Origin: Leucocoprinus leucothites
Taxonomy: Eukaryota > Basidiomycota > Agaricomycetes > Agaricales > Agaricaceae
NCBI GenBank assembly: GCA_013368445.1
Contig: JAACJO010000007.1
Span: 248,001 to 312,000, forward strand
DNA: 64,000 nt
Direction of reading: 5' to 3'
This document shows, one piece after another, positions 37,346-47,580 of the stretch. The notes beneath the pieces were generated by a model. That model did not search any database and was not told where the DNA came from. It was given only the letters and a program-made list of their open reading frames with translations. A program made the translations under genes and the position numbers. The first letter of the stretch is position 1. Every line of letters begins with the position of its first letter.

Positions 37346-40300
37346 TTAATCCATCTCCTCAATCTCGATGTCGTCAGACAAGTCTTCATCCACGTCCATC
37401 CCCAGATCATCCACCGAAGTTGGCTCGTGGTTCGGAATGATATGAAGTTTGTTGTGCGGACCGTCGAACCGAACTTGCACCACTTCATTGTCCCGAACAC
37501 GACCGGAAAGAATCATGACCGAGAGCGGGTTGAGGAGTTCAGATAAGATGGCGCGATTGAGAGGCCGAGCACCATAGGCAGGCGAGTAGCCAACGGACAT
37601 GAGGTAGTTCTTGCTCTCCAAATCAAGGTCAAGTGTGATTTTTCTGTCCGCCAGTCGTTCTTCCACTTCCTTCAATCGAATGTCAACAATCTTAAGCACG
37701 TCTTTACGGGATAAGGAGCGCTGAAAAGAAGATGAGCAATAGTGAGCTTGTGATAACAGCATCGGCACTTACGAATATGATGATATCATCAATCCTGTTG
37801 ATGAACTCGGGAGGGAAATGGGCTTGAATGGCACCCATGACAAGCGTTCGCGTTTCAGGTTTCACTGGGGCACCCTCGTCGAGATCATTAAGGTAGACTG
37901 CCCCCAGATTGGAGGTCATGATGATGATGGTATTCCGCATATCAACAATCCTGCCTTGGCCGTCCGTGAGCCTTCCGTCATCCAGAACTTGGAGGAACAG
38001 AGTGACGAATTCCCTGGAGGCCTTCTCTATCTCGTCGATCAGAATGATGGAATATGGCTTGCGGCGAATGTACTCGGTGAGTTGTCCTCCCTGATCATAA
38101 CCGACATAACCAGGAGGAGAACCAATAAGTCGAGAAATAGAGTGCTTCTCAGAGTACTCTGAGGCATCAACACGAATCATGGCATCCGGGGAATCAAATA
38201 ATATTGTAGCGAGCTGGGTAAACATTGTATGTCAGTATGGAAAGCGGGTTAAAAAATATTGAAATACGTACCGTCTTGGCCAGTAAGGTTTTACCAGTAC
38301 CAGAAGGACCTGCCATCAAGAAGCTTGCAACCGGACGGTTGGGGTTCGACAAACCACTCCTCGACAAACGAATCGCATTGGCCACCGACTTGACTGCATC
38401 TGACTGCCCAACAACCTGCTTGGAGAGCACCTTCTCCAGCCTGAGCAATTTCTCCTTTTCCGTGGTGACGAGACGTGTAACGGGGATATTTGTCCAGCGG
38501 GCAACAATCTCTGCGATAGACTCGGGGGTGACAATATCCGTACCACTGCCTCTCGCTGCATCCTCTTCAGCCTTTTTGAATTCCAGTTGCTCGAGACGGA
38601 GTTTGAGGTCAGGGATAGCATAAAATCGGAGATCAGAAGCCACTGCAAGATCGTGCCTAGAAGAAAACGATGAATCGTAGGTCACCAAATCCAAAGATGT
38701 CACTAATTCTTACCTTCGCTGAGCATCTTCCATCTTGGCTTGGAGCTCGTCTAGCTTTCGTCTGGCATCGTTGATATCGTCGCCACGCTTCTTTTCGTTT
38801 TCATATGCAGCTTTGATGGGGCCAATTTCCTCCTCTACTTCTGCAAACTGTTTTCTGGCCTTTTGAAGGCGCTCTTTGCTGGCACTATCTTTTTCTCTTT
38901 CCAGAGCATGAATCTCAACCTCGAGTTCTAATTTGCGACGACGAAGCCGATCAAGGGCCTCGGGTTCGGTCTCTCTCGTGACGCGGGCGCTATACACTTG
39001 ATCAGAACCGATTGGAAAAATGAAAGGTAAAGCTACTCACCTCGCGCAAGCCTCGTCAATCAGATCAATGGCAGAATCAGGAAGGCGCCTCGACGTTAGG
39101 TAGCGATGTGCGAGGGTGGCGGCTTGGATCAGAGCTGGATCCTGAATCCTGACGCCGTGGTGTACCTCATATTTTTCCCTGATACCGCGGAGAATGCTGA
39201 TGGTTTCTGGAACGGTGGGCTCGTTGACGAGAACTTGAGCAAACCGACGCTCAAGTGCGGGATCAGTTTCGATGTACTTCCTATACTCCCCGAGGGTTGT
39301 GGCGCCTATGCAACGCAGTTTGCCTCGGGCAAGCAACGGCTTGAACAGATTACCGGCATCCATTCCGCCACCTTCTGCACCGCGACCAGCCATGATGAGG
39401 TGCAACTCGTCAATGAACAGAATGACTCCAGGCCCATCGCCTTCAGCTGCCTTTTCGACCTCATCAAGCACGGCCTTAATACGTTCCTCGTATTCACCCT
39501 TATACTTTGCACCGGCCATCAAGGCGCCCATGTCGAGAGAGTAAAGTCGTGCAATGAGACTAGCAGGAACATCGCGGTTGACGATGCGCTGAGCAAGACC
39601 TTCCGCAATCGCCGTTTTGCCTACACCAGGCTCTCCAATTAGAACAGGATTGTTCTTTGTCCTAACCATTAATTAGTGCCTTCGTTGCAGAACAGTGGTT
39701 GTCCTACATACCTTCGACAGAGAATACGGATCACCCGTCTGATTTCGTTATCTCGCCCGATGACAGGGTCGATTTTGCCTTCTTCCGCGCGTGCAGTTAG
39801 ATCAACCGCGTATTTCTGCAGTGCGTCAAATCCCTGTTCAGCAGTTCTAGACTCAACCCTTCTGTTGCCGCGCATCTGCTCGATGGCAGTTTTGAGAGTT
39901 GCTTCGTTGAGACCATTGTCCCTCAGGACACCTTGGATTAATGGGTCCTTGAGAAGAGCAAGAAGCAAATGATCCTGGGCAATGTAAAAGTCGTGCATCG
40001 TCTTCTGTAAATCCTGTGCTTCGCGTAGCACTTTTCTCAAGGATCCACTGTAGGATATGGCTTCGGGGGGAGGACTCTGTGCTGGTAAGCGGACCACCAG
40101 CTTTTGTATAGCCCGTCGTACATTGTTCTGACAAAAATGTAAGTATCCATAGGATGAGCGGTCAAAGATGATACATACCACATCACCCCCTGCTCTTGTA
40201 ATGCTCCCCGGAAACAAAGGCGCATTCGATGGTGCTGAGGAACCGTTTGGCACAGCAGCCTCGGTAACTCCAGCTTCATTGATCAGTATAAACGCAAGAT

Positions 40301-40443
40301 GAGCTGGATAAGCTGTTGAAAATGAGTAAATCGCCTGTAAGGATTGCTAGGAAATACACACCTTCAGCGTTTGAGTAGTCTTTGGCAAGTTGAAGCGCAT
40401 CTGCTATCGTCTTCTCTGCTTTCTCGGTATACTCAGCAGCCAT
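37346..40443 (-). CDS. HSP104: Heat-shock protein Hsp104 (ClpB-type AAA+ disaggregase)
   Basis: A hexameric ATPase that pulls proteins out of aggregates with Hsp70/Hsp40; in yeasts it also propagates prions. The start ATG at 40443 gives [20 protein letters not shown] and a Clp-N domain ([32 protein letters not shown]). AAA-1 has Walker [10 protein letters not shown], pore loop [11 protein letters not shown] and Walker B ILFIDELH. The coiled-coil middle domain ([20 protein letters not shown]) follows. AAA-2 has GPSGTGKT, pore loop [13 protein letters not shown] and ILIDEIEKA. The C-terminus is acidic and ends DDIEIEEMD, as in cytosolic Hsp104 and unlike mitochondrial Hsp78. At least six short introns interrupt it. 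Stop TAA 37348-37346, about 900 aa. The promoter carries a heat-shock element and TATA box. Confidence 0.95.
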
Positions 40444-40485
40444 GGTGGTAGGTTGAAAAGGATGGCGCTGGAAAGCTGTAGAGCT

Positions 40486-40493
40486 TATTTATA
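40486..40493 (-). promoter_or_regulatory. TATA box of HSP104
   Basis: On the minus strand this reads TATAAATA, 43 nt upstream of the HSP104 ATG and about 50 nt downstream of the heat-shock element. That order (HSE, TATA, start) is usual for inducible heat-shock genes. Confidence 0.55.
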
Positions 40494-40545
40494 GGAGAGA
40501 CATCTAGTAATGCGCTGATAATGTACATCATAGCATTGGTGTGGA

Positions 40546-40565
40546 AGAAGGTTCGAGCCTTTTCG
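40546..40565. promoter_or_regulatory. Heat-shock element in the HSP104-DPH7 divergent promoter
   Basis: Read on the plus strand, consecutive 5-bp units are nGAAn (40546-40550), nTTCn (40551-40555), one unmatched unit, and nTTCn (40561-40565). This is a gapped HSF1 binding site with correct 5-bp phasing. It sits about 100 bp upstream of HSP104 and 70 bp upstream of DPH7. Function is inferred from match and location. Confidence 0.6.
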
Positions 40566-40635
40566 GGGTGATACACGACATTTATGGAAATTGCTAGATT
40601 GTTCATGACGTCACAGGTTTTTTCCTCTTCTGCCA

Positions 40636-42090
40636 ATGGTTGCATTCGACACCAGTTTCCCCGCCGACTCACTCGAATTCTGCCCCGTCCTGGCAGCTAG
40701 CGATGTATTTGTCTGTGGGACATACAAGCTTGATGAAGACAGCTTCTCTTCTGACAATCAGAGGACAGCCCCGCAACACCGCAGAGGGCAGTGTCTCGTT
40801 TTCCAGACTCTTAATGCAGTTAGCGCTTCCGATGAAATTCAATAGTGAGCCAACCCATTTACTTCATAACACACACGAATAATGTATTTAAGTCAAAAGA
40901 TACAGGAGTTCGACCTTCCAGCAGTCCTGGATATGAAATGGTAAGATCAAGCCTTATAAACTTCTAGCATCGCGTTACATAGTATGAACTCGAATTAGGT
41001 GTCATACTCAAGACAGTGCATCGCCACTCCTTGCAATCGCTGATTCTGAAGGGAATATAACACTTCATATGATGAGCGTTGGCGTGATTGTTCCCTGCAG
41101 CTATGGATAAAAATATTGAGCTTATCGATATGCATAGCGCCGCCTTTCCCAAACGGATAGGGTCCAATGCACATCCCCTGAAACGTTGTGTCTTTCGCTG
41201 GATTGGTCCAATCGCCTCTCGCCCCAATGGTACGCCAAATTCACGTGTTTCAGATAGTACATCGTTAAAGTGACCCAGTTCACCAGGTTCTCTGGTGGTG
41301 TCTTTATCGAACGGCTTTATATGCCTTATTCGCCATGCAGAATCTTCGTGGATGCTGGCCGAAACTTGGCATGCTCATGATCACGAACCATGGATTGCCG
41401 CGTGGAACTACTGGGACACCAGTGTTATCTATTCAGGTACTAGATACATGATATCGCTCGATGATGAATATTCAGCCTATAACTGATTAAAGGTGGCGAT
41501 GATCTGAAGCTGAAAGCATGGGACATTCGTTGTGGTTTTGACTCGCCAATTTTTGTCAACAAAAGGTCAGTGATTGCTAGACTCTCCAAGCTCGGATCTT
41601 ATAACCTTTGATAGATTCGATGCTGGCGTCACCTCAATACAGTCTAATCCCCATATCGAGCACTTAATCGCTGTTGGAAGGTGTGCTTGGCCTGCCCGAT
41701 CAAATTGAATTATGCTAATGGCAGCGATGCAACAGTTACAATAACATGGTGCAGCTCTTTGACGCGCGAAAGCCTATCATCCCGATTTCACAGGTGAATG
41801 TTGGCGGAGGGGCCTGGCGAGTCAAATGGCATCCCTCCAATACTCGCAAAAGCGATCTTCTGGTAGCGTCAATGCATGATGGCTTCAAAGTACTCACATT
41901 TGACTCGGATTCATTGAATGCGTCAGATAGTGGCCTTCTAGTCGCAGAGGATGGAAGAATTATTAAAAGATTTGATGAGCACGCATCGCTGGCATATGGG
42001 GTGGATTGGTCTTTCGCCCCATCAACCGAAGACACAGTAATCGGTAGCTGTTCCTTTTATGATCACACACTTCACCTATGGAAGGGGTAG
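40636..42090 (+). CDS. DPH7: Diphthine methyltransferase DPH7 (WDR85), WD40 protein
   Basis: DPH7 removes a methyl group from methylated diphthine on elongation factor 2, a late step of diphthamide synthesis. The start reads MVAFDTSFPADSLEFCPV and DVFVCGTYKLDED, then RRGQCLVFQ. A 48-nt intron joins EIQ to YQKIQEFDLPAVLDMKW. WD-type repeats follow: [110 protein letters not shown] and WRVKWHPSN. It ends FYDHTLHLWKG, TAG 42088-42090. The GGDD and GGGAWRVKWHP signatures fit DPH7 rather than a generic WD40 protein. It shares a 192-bp divergent promoter with HSP104. About seven introns; not every border was fixed. Confidence 0.88.
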
Positions 42091-42169
42091 ATAAATTATT
42101 AGGGGTGTATCGAGGGCATATATGACTATATATGAGTACAAAGGTATATCCACATTACAGCACGGAAAA

Positions 42170-44286
42170 CTATGTTTCTGAGGTGCGATTGCGAGAACGA
42201 CCAACAAGGTTCGGTGTATGAGAGCGACTCAATCCCATTAGGGGTGTTCGATCAACAGACGAGTTGACTGAAGTGAGGGGGATAATAGGAGTCGGGGGAA
42301 TGCTCGGGTCGCTACGTTTACGTTTCCAAAATCCGGCATTAGGTCCGTTCATAATAAAAGACAATGTCCATCTTGAGAGACCACGTAATGATTCAGGGCG
42401 GTGAACAGCCGCTGTGAGGAGGGTTGAAATAGAAAGAATGATCACAATGCTAGAGAGATGTCAGAAGAGAGGGCGGAGATGATACAATGTGGTGGAAGCG
42501 TACCGTTCAGCTATCCTTGAGCGTTTTCCAGCCTTCAGCCAGGTATCAGGTAGACAAGCCCTTAGAGCCTTTGGCATGACATACAATGCCATCTCTCCTC
42601 TCCTTTTCCCGTTCTCAATCCAAATGCTACTTCCGCATACTAGGGAGCCAGCAAGCATACACCCAAAAGGTCCGTCCCAAAAATTGTGCGAGATGAAGGG
42701 AAGATACTTGGCCAATACAAGTGATCGGGTAAAACACACAGCAAAATAATAAGATGCCACAAAAGTCGAAAGGAAGGTTGCACTTCGTAAAGCACCAATG
42801 AGAGTCTGTAGGAAGCGATGAGGACGAAGGAGAATTTGAGGTCGGGTCATTATGACTGGAACGAAATGTGCCTGTGAGGTAACCGTGCTCAATCCAAGTT
42901 TCTAGACGCCTCAAAGAGGCACTTACAGGGATATAGATAGCTATGGCCTCTATGAATGCTTTGATACCTCGTAGGCCAGTGTTAGCGACACAGCTATGCG
43001 ACAGCCTCAACGATTTCCCAACATCTCCGTGCACTAGTTCACATGGTAACCCACCGACGCCACAGCGACTTGCAACCCCCAATGTGTTCCAAATGTCATT
43101 TGCGAAGGTACCACCACGGGGGGGAAGAACGGTTGGATCAGCCCAAGAAGCCGGGTGACCAAGGTCAGATGCGTAGGGTTTGAGGAAGTCGACGTATGCT
43201 GGGTTACAGTTGCCGTAGGACCACTTGCCCACGCGGAGCAGATTGAGTGTTTTGAGCAGGCGCGGATCAACGTTTGCAAGTGCATTGATCCACTTGACAT
43301 AAGATCGGGGCAGCCTAGCAGAAGAATCAGCAATTAATGTCATCTATTTCAGAGAAAGCTTTCACATACCGCTGAGGTTCGTAGAAAAAGCACCACATGA
43401 TCCTATAGCACCAATCAGCTCTCAAGAAGCAATTAACAGACGAAGTCGAAGCATACCTTGCGCTACAGGCCCAAAACAACAAAGCGTCAACTTTCATCGA
43501 CAGCTTTTCACCAAAAGCACGTCTGCGTTTCCAACGTTCCTTTTCCAGCAAATCCTTCACTAATTTTGGCTCCACAGCTGAGTGGCTCCTGTGCGTCTTC
43601 TGGTCCTTGCCTCCAGAGCGCGCATGAATGAATGATTGCACGACTGAATCTAGGGCTCGCACAACAAGTAGCAGCGTCAGGTCTAGCGTCGGTGAAGATG
43701 GTGTTGAATGTCCTCTTTTCATCCTCGATGTTCTCTCCCTCCCTTCTTGCAGTAACAAGATCCCAATAGATGACGCGACCACGTTCGCAACGAAAGTCCG
43801 TTGTTCCGAGTTTAGCTTTACACCTTCCAGCCGCCCCTTCAAAATGCCAGCTATTGACTCCCATACTCGCAAAAGCGCGAATTTTTCTCTAGTTTTATTT
43901 TCCTCCACCTCTTTCTCTCTTTCTCTCTCTCTCTCTCCCGGACCCGGAGTCGGAACCGACAGCTCTAGGGTATTTGACTGTGTTAATCCACGAGTATCCA
44001 AACTGTTCCACAGATAATGCAAAGCAGCCCCTCCTCCCACCGACAGCGTGATAGCAAATGCAAAACCATCATAACCTAATTCCCTCCTCAGGACGCGCCT
44101 TAGGGCCAAGAGATTGGTACGAGATGATTTTCTTCCCGTAAGGAAGGCAGTAACGAATGGAATAAGAGAGGGTCCTAGAGAAAGAGAGAGAGCTAGTGCG
44201 TATGTACGCAAAGCTACTTGGCCGGGGTGTGTTGGGTCATCTGAGAGAGAGGGTATATGGTCAAGCCATGACGGTCTAGTAGCCAT
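42170..44286 (-). CDS. TMEM135-like membrane protein
   Basis: Animal TMEM135 is a peroxisomal and mitochondrial membrane protein linked to lipid storage and mitochondrial dynamics; fungal relatives are uncharacterised to my knowledge. MATRPSWLDHIPSLSDDPTH starts at 44286. Hydrophobic segments include RTYALALSLSLGPSLIPFVT and FAFAITLSVGGGAALHYLW. The family core reads RIMWCFFYEPQRLPRSYVKW, INALANVDPRLLKTLNLLRV, GKWSYGNCNPAYVDFLKPYA and CELVHGDVG. Later segments are VPVIMTRPQILLRPHRFLQT, SATFLSTFVASYYFAVCFTR and WIENGKRRGEMALYVMPKAL. The tail is basic and Ser/Pro-rich, ending RSRNRTSET. The phases across introns at about 43398-43457 and 43320-43370 are consistent. A CT microsatellite encodes an Arg/Glu repeat at about 43911-43938. 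Confidence 0.82.
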
Positions 44287-44773
44287 CGGTTTTCGTGGAA
44301 GTTGAAGCGCTAGTACTGGTAAAAGTAGATTTTTAGGTGGATTTTTGTCAGTTATGTTGCATGGCGACCCAAAGATACGAGAAGGAGGGAGAATTCAGAT
44401 TGGTCCAGGACACGGGTGTGCCTCCTGGTTTCTGATCTGGACTCAAGTGTGCGGTGCAAGTGATTTGCAAAATCACACGTGAACGTGCCAATGTTTTTCT
44501 CATGTGATTTTAGCTGAGATAGGAGCTTATTTACTTAAAAGAGTAGCCAGTGGAATTGTCTTGTAAGCAGTGAATTGGTAACGACAGAGAGAGAGGGGAA
44601 GGTGCGGCGGAAATGAAAGTGATAACCAATGCTAACATATATGTGGGGATTGACAACATGTAAGGAGTGTGCTAAACGATAAATGACGATAAAAAGGAAC
44701 ACGAAAAGAGCTAGTATTACCGCCGTAACCATCACCCCCTTTCATCATTTGAGATGCATTATGGTATTGGTAA
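44287..44773. other. Intergenic region upstream of the TMEM135-like gene
   Basis: 487 bp between two minus-strand genes: the 3' UTR of the dysferlin-domain gene and the promoter of the TMEM135-like gene. Open frames here are short and unrecognised. Confidence 0.5.
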
Positions 44774-46233
44774 TTAAAGGAGAGGGGAAGGTGTCGGTGT
44801 AGATGCCTTAGCACTTTGTAGATGTTTGAGTTCTTCGTCAAGCCCACTTGTATAGCTCCAAAACTCGAGTTCGCTAGTGCTGAAATCCGACCCGATGCTG
44901 ACACCGAGGTCAGCCAATAAGCCCACTTTTCCAAGCAGCTTTACAAATTGAACTCGAGAGTCTGGATAAATAAATAAATGAAGTAAATCGCGCCCCTTGA
45001 ACGGGTGTTAGAACATAAAGTGAGATATGGAGATAATCGAGCGTACATGTTTGTGCAGAATTGGAATGAAATATTCCCGAGGAGGCGGTGTCATGGACTG
45101 GTGAGACGCAGCGTCGACCTCGAGATGCTGTGATGGCAAGGGACCATCATCTTCGGTCCATTGCTTATGCCTTCTTTTCCCCTTGTCTGCGTCAGAAGTA
45201 TCCACGAAATGGTTTTGATATGATGGATGATAATAACCAAGCCATATCCGCCAAAGGTCAAGCTTGCGTCCATCTCGAGCATAACGTATCATGAGTGACC
45301 GACACCTTCTCCAATCATCTTCATTCCCGTACCAAACAGTTTCAACTGTCACGTTGTGAAGCTCAGACAGGCTAGAAAGGTTCGAGGGTGTCGTGGAATG
45401 GCGCAGAAGATTAGTTCTGCTGGACGCCGAGCTTGAAGAAGCAGACCCCTCGAAGTCAGCATGAGGTTTATTCTTTGCGGGCCGCATCATCAGGCGAACC
45501 CAGCGTCGACGACGGACCCAGCCTCCAGCGCTGAGAAAACCAACTTGAGCCCGCCAGTTGTGGCGGCGAAATACCCAGTTATATTCAAAGCCGTCATGTT
45601 GAACAACACCCGAGTCGGAATTTCGCATATCAATCATCCATGCCCTCGAGACCCAACGCCAGCTGCCATCGGGTAGAGGGTAGGTGGTGAGAGTGATCGG
45701 TGGTTGTTCTGACCGTTTGTGAGAAGCGTTGGGCAATGTAAATGCGGAGGGGTCTGATGGTAGAAGGGACAAGGCCGAATAATAAGGAATGGAGAAAAGA
45801 GTCATGCTGAAATCACCAGTGGTTTCAATGCGAGAAAAGATGGTTGGAGAGGGACTACTTGCCCGCGTTGATTTTCATACACAACAGCCCACTCATACCT
45901 ATCTGTGTTCTCGTCTTCTTCTCCCTTTGGTCCGCCGTTCAGGGTAATTGGAATATCATTAGGTGTTGATGTACTGATGGTAGCCGAGAACTCCTGAACG
46001 CTATTTGCTTCAACGGGTGTTTCTGACGGGTTTGAGTCGTTTCTCAGGCTCTTTTTGGACGAGGAACTCGTGCGTAGGCGTAATTTCTGAAATGAAAGGA
46101 CTCTGAGCAATCGAGACTTGGGGGTGAGACGCTGGTGAATGGCATCGGCGACAGAGTCGTCCTGAGCGAGGGAGGGAGGGGGTGGAATGTAGTCAGAGGG
46201 AAACGGGAGAGATTCTTGGCTTGTGGACGACAT
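44774..46233 (-). CDS. Dysferlin/peroxin-domain protein (Pex23/Pex24-TECPR1-like)
   Basis: MSSTSQESLPFPSDYIPPPP begins a short disordered head. The dysferlin-type domain follows: RYEWAVVYENQRG, then across a GC-AG intron (45807-45862) MTLFSIPYYSALSLLPSDPS, TTYPLPDGSWRWVSRAWMID, DGFEYNWVFRRHNWRAQVG and GWVRRRRWVRLMMRPA. A helical segment (VWYGNEDDWRRCRSLMIRYA, DLWRIWLGYYHP) comes next. The last exon is reached by a 51-nt intron after ILHKH, giving GRDLLHLFIYPDSRVQFVKL, LGKVGLLADLGVSIGSDF and ending at TPSPLL, TAA 44776-44774. A frame that reads straight through to 45008 was rejected because the spliced end completes the conserved C-terminus. Such domains occur in ER/peroxisome membrane peroxins and in TECPR1; no membrane helix is obvious here. 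Confidence 0.82.
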
Positions 46234-46394
46234 GGAGGGAGAGGCGAAGGCTTTCCGCCGACAACCTGGTGGGTTGGACGAAGCCCTTTAGAGTTAATGC
46301 GATGCTGCTGTCAAGACTCCTCAGCTCATCGTCAATATAATCATTGATGCACACGTGCTCCATTACATCATATCCCTCCCTCTTGGTCTCCTTC

Positions 46395-47259
46395 ATGACC
46401 TCCGCCCGCCTGTTCCCCGCTCTCCGCCTTGCCTTTCGTTCATCTGCTGTAGCTCCGGGTCTGACGCCTCGCCTACATGCAACCAGTACCCTCCGTTTAA
46501 CCTCCGGTGCCAGCTTTCTCTTTCATACATCCCCTGCTCGGTCTCAAAATACTCGGGCAACTGTTTCTCCTAAAATATGCCCTTCTTGTTCGAAACCTCT
46601 GGCCACATTCCTTCCCGCATGCACGAACTGTTGGAATATATTCAGCATGCCACCTGATGTAACGCACCACGAACTGTTTGGGCTTCCTTACGAGCCGAAT
46701 CCTTTCTCGGTCGACCTTAGCACCTTGAAGCAACGTTTCCGGCAGGCGCAGGCGGTGTGCCATCCAGATACGTGGACATCCAAGGGTCCAGTGGGTGCAT
46801 TATGCCTTACAAGTTCATTGTGTGATTGACCTGGCTCTAGAACAAGCAAGACGTTGCCCAGGCTCTCTCAGCTCGTGTAAATGAAGCATACCAGGCCCTA
46901 CTCCGACCGCTAGCCCGTGCTGAATACATCCTCAGCCGTAACAATATGCCTGTTTCAGAGCACGATCAGGCCAATGATACAGCATTCATGATGGAAATTA
47001 TGGAGTCCAGGGAATTGATTGACGATGCGGAGGAGAGTAGTGAGGTCTTAAACCTAATGGAAGAGAACGATGGTAGGTCATATACTCCTACGTTCGTCAC
47101 ATGGCTAAAGCTAGTCTAGAAAAACTGAACGAAACTGTCCACCAAATTGAAAAGCTGGTTGGTCAGAAGGACTGGGTTGGGGTCAAAGCTGCTGCAATAC
47201 GCCTACGTTATCTTGAGGGAATTGCGCGTGCTGCTAAAAGATGGCTGGACAATCACTAA
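46395..47259 (+). CDS. HSCB: Mitochondrial iron-sulfur co-chaperone HSCB (Jac1)
   Basis: A J-domain protein that delivers the scaffold ISCU to mitochondrial Hsp70 for iron-sulfur cluster transfer. From the ATG at 46395 a basic, Ser-rich presequence (MTSARLFPALRLAFRSSAVA) is followed by a zinc-binding segment CPSCSKPL...CTNC, as in human HSCB and absent from yeast Jac1. The J domain has HHELFGLPYEPNPFSVDLST, RFRQAQAVCHPDTW with the HPD motif, then across an intron ALSARVNEAYQALLRPLARA and EYILS. The C-terminal ISCU-binding bundle reads FMMEIMESRELIDDAEES and AAIRLRYLEGIARAAKRWLD. Stop TAA 47257-47259. An in-frame ATG at 46344 would add 17 residues; I prefer 46395 because the presequence starts there. 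It diverges from the dysferlin-domain gene. Confidence 0.92.
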
Positions 47260-47580
47260 TCTCTTTGGTTCCGTCATCGATTCCCCTCCCCTCCCTCTTT
47301 GTACCGTACGATACTCCATGTATCTTGCAGCTATTTAGACTTGGAATTGAATGTATACTCGAACTTGTCGGCAAGGGCCGAAATGAATTTTTGTTGGGAC
47401 ATGTCTGTTCCAAATAGGATCATTGTCACCTTTTCTGTAACCACTCCCCCAGTCGCACTTCCACTCGACGGCAGAGAAAGAGAGAGAGGGATAGTAGGTT
47501 GACGAAGAGCAGACCCGCACAGGTTAGACTGTCTCCAGTCCTCACACTCACTGTCCAAGACTACCTCGCGACAGGTCCTT
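47260..47580. other. Intergenic region, HSCB 3' and helicase promoter
   Basis: 321 bp between two tandem plus-strand genes, presumably 3' UTR plus promoter. The short frames in it are unconvincing. Confidence 0.5.

Noticed and set aside
45008..45060. Reading the dysferlin-domain gene straight through to a stop at 45008
   Set aside because: Splicing after ILHKH at a GT donor gives a longer C-terminus (GRDLLHLFIYPDSRVQFVKL) that continues the domain; the read-through end does not.
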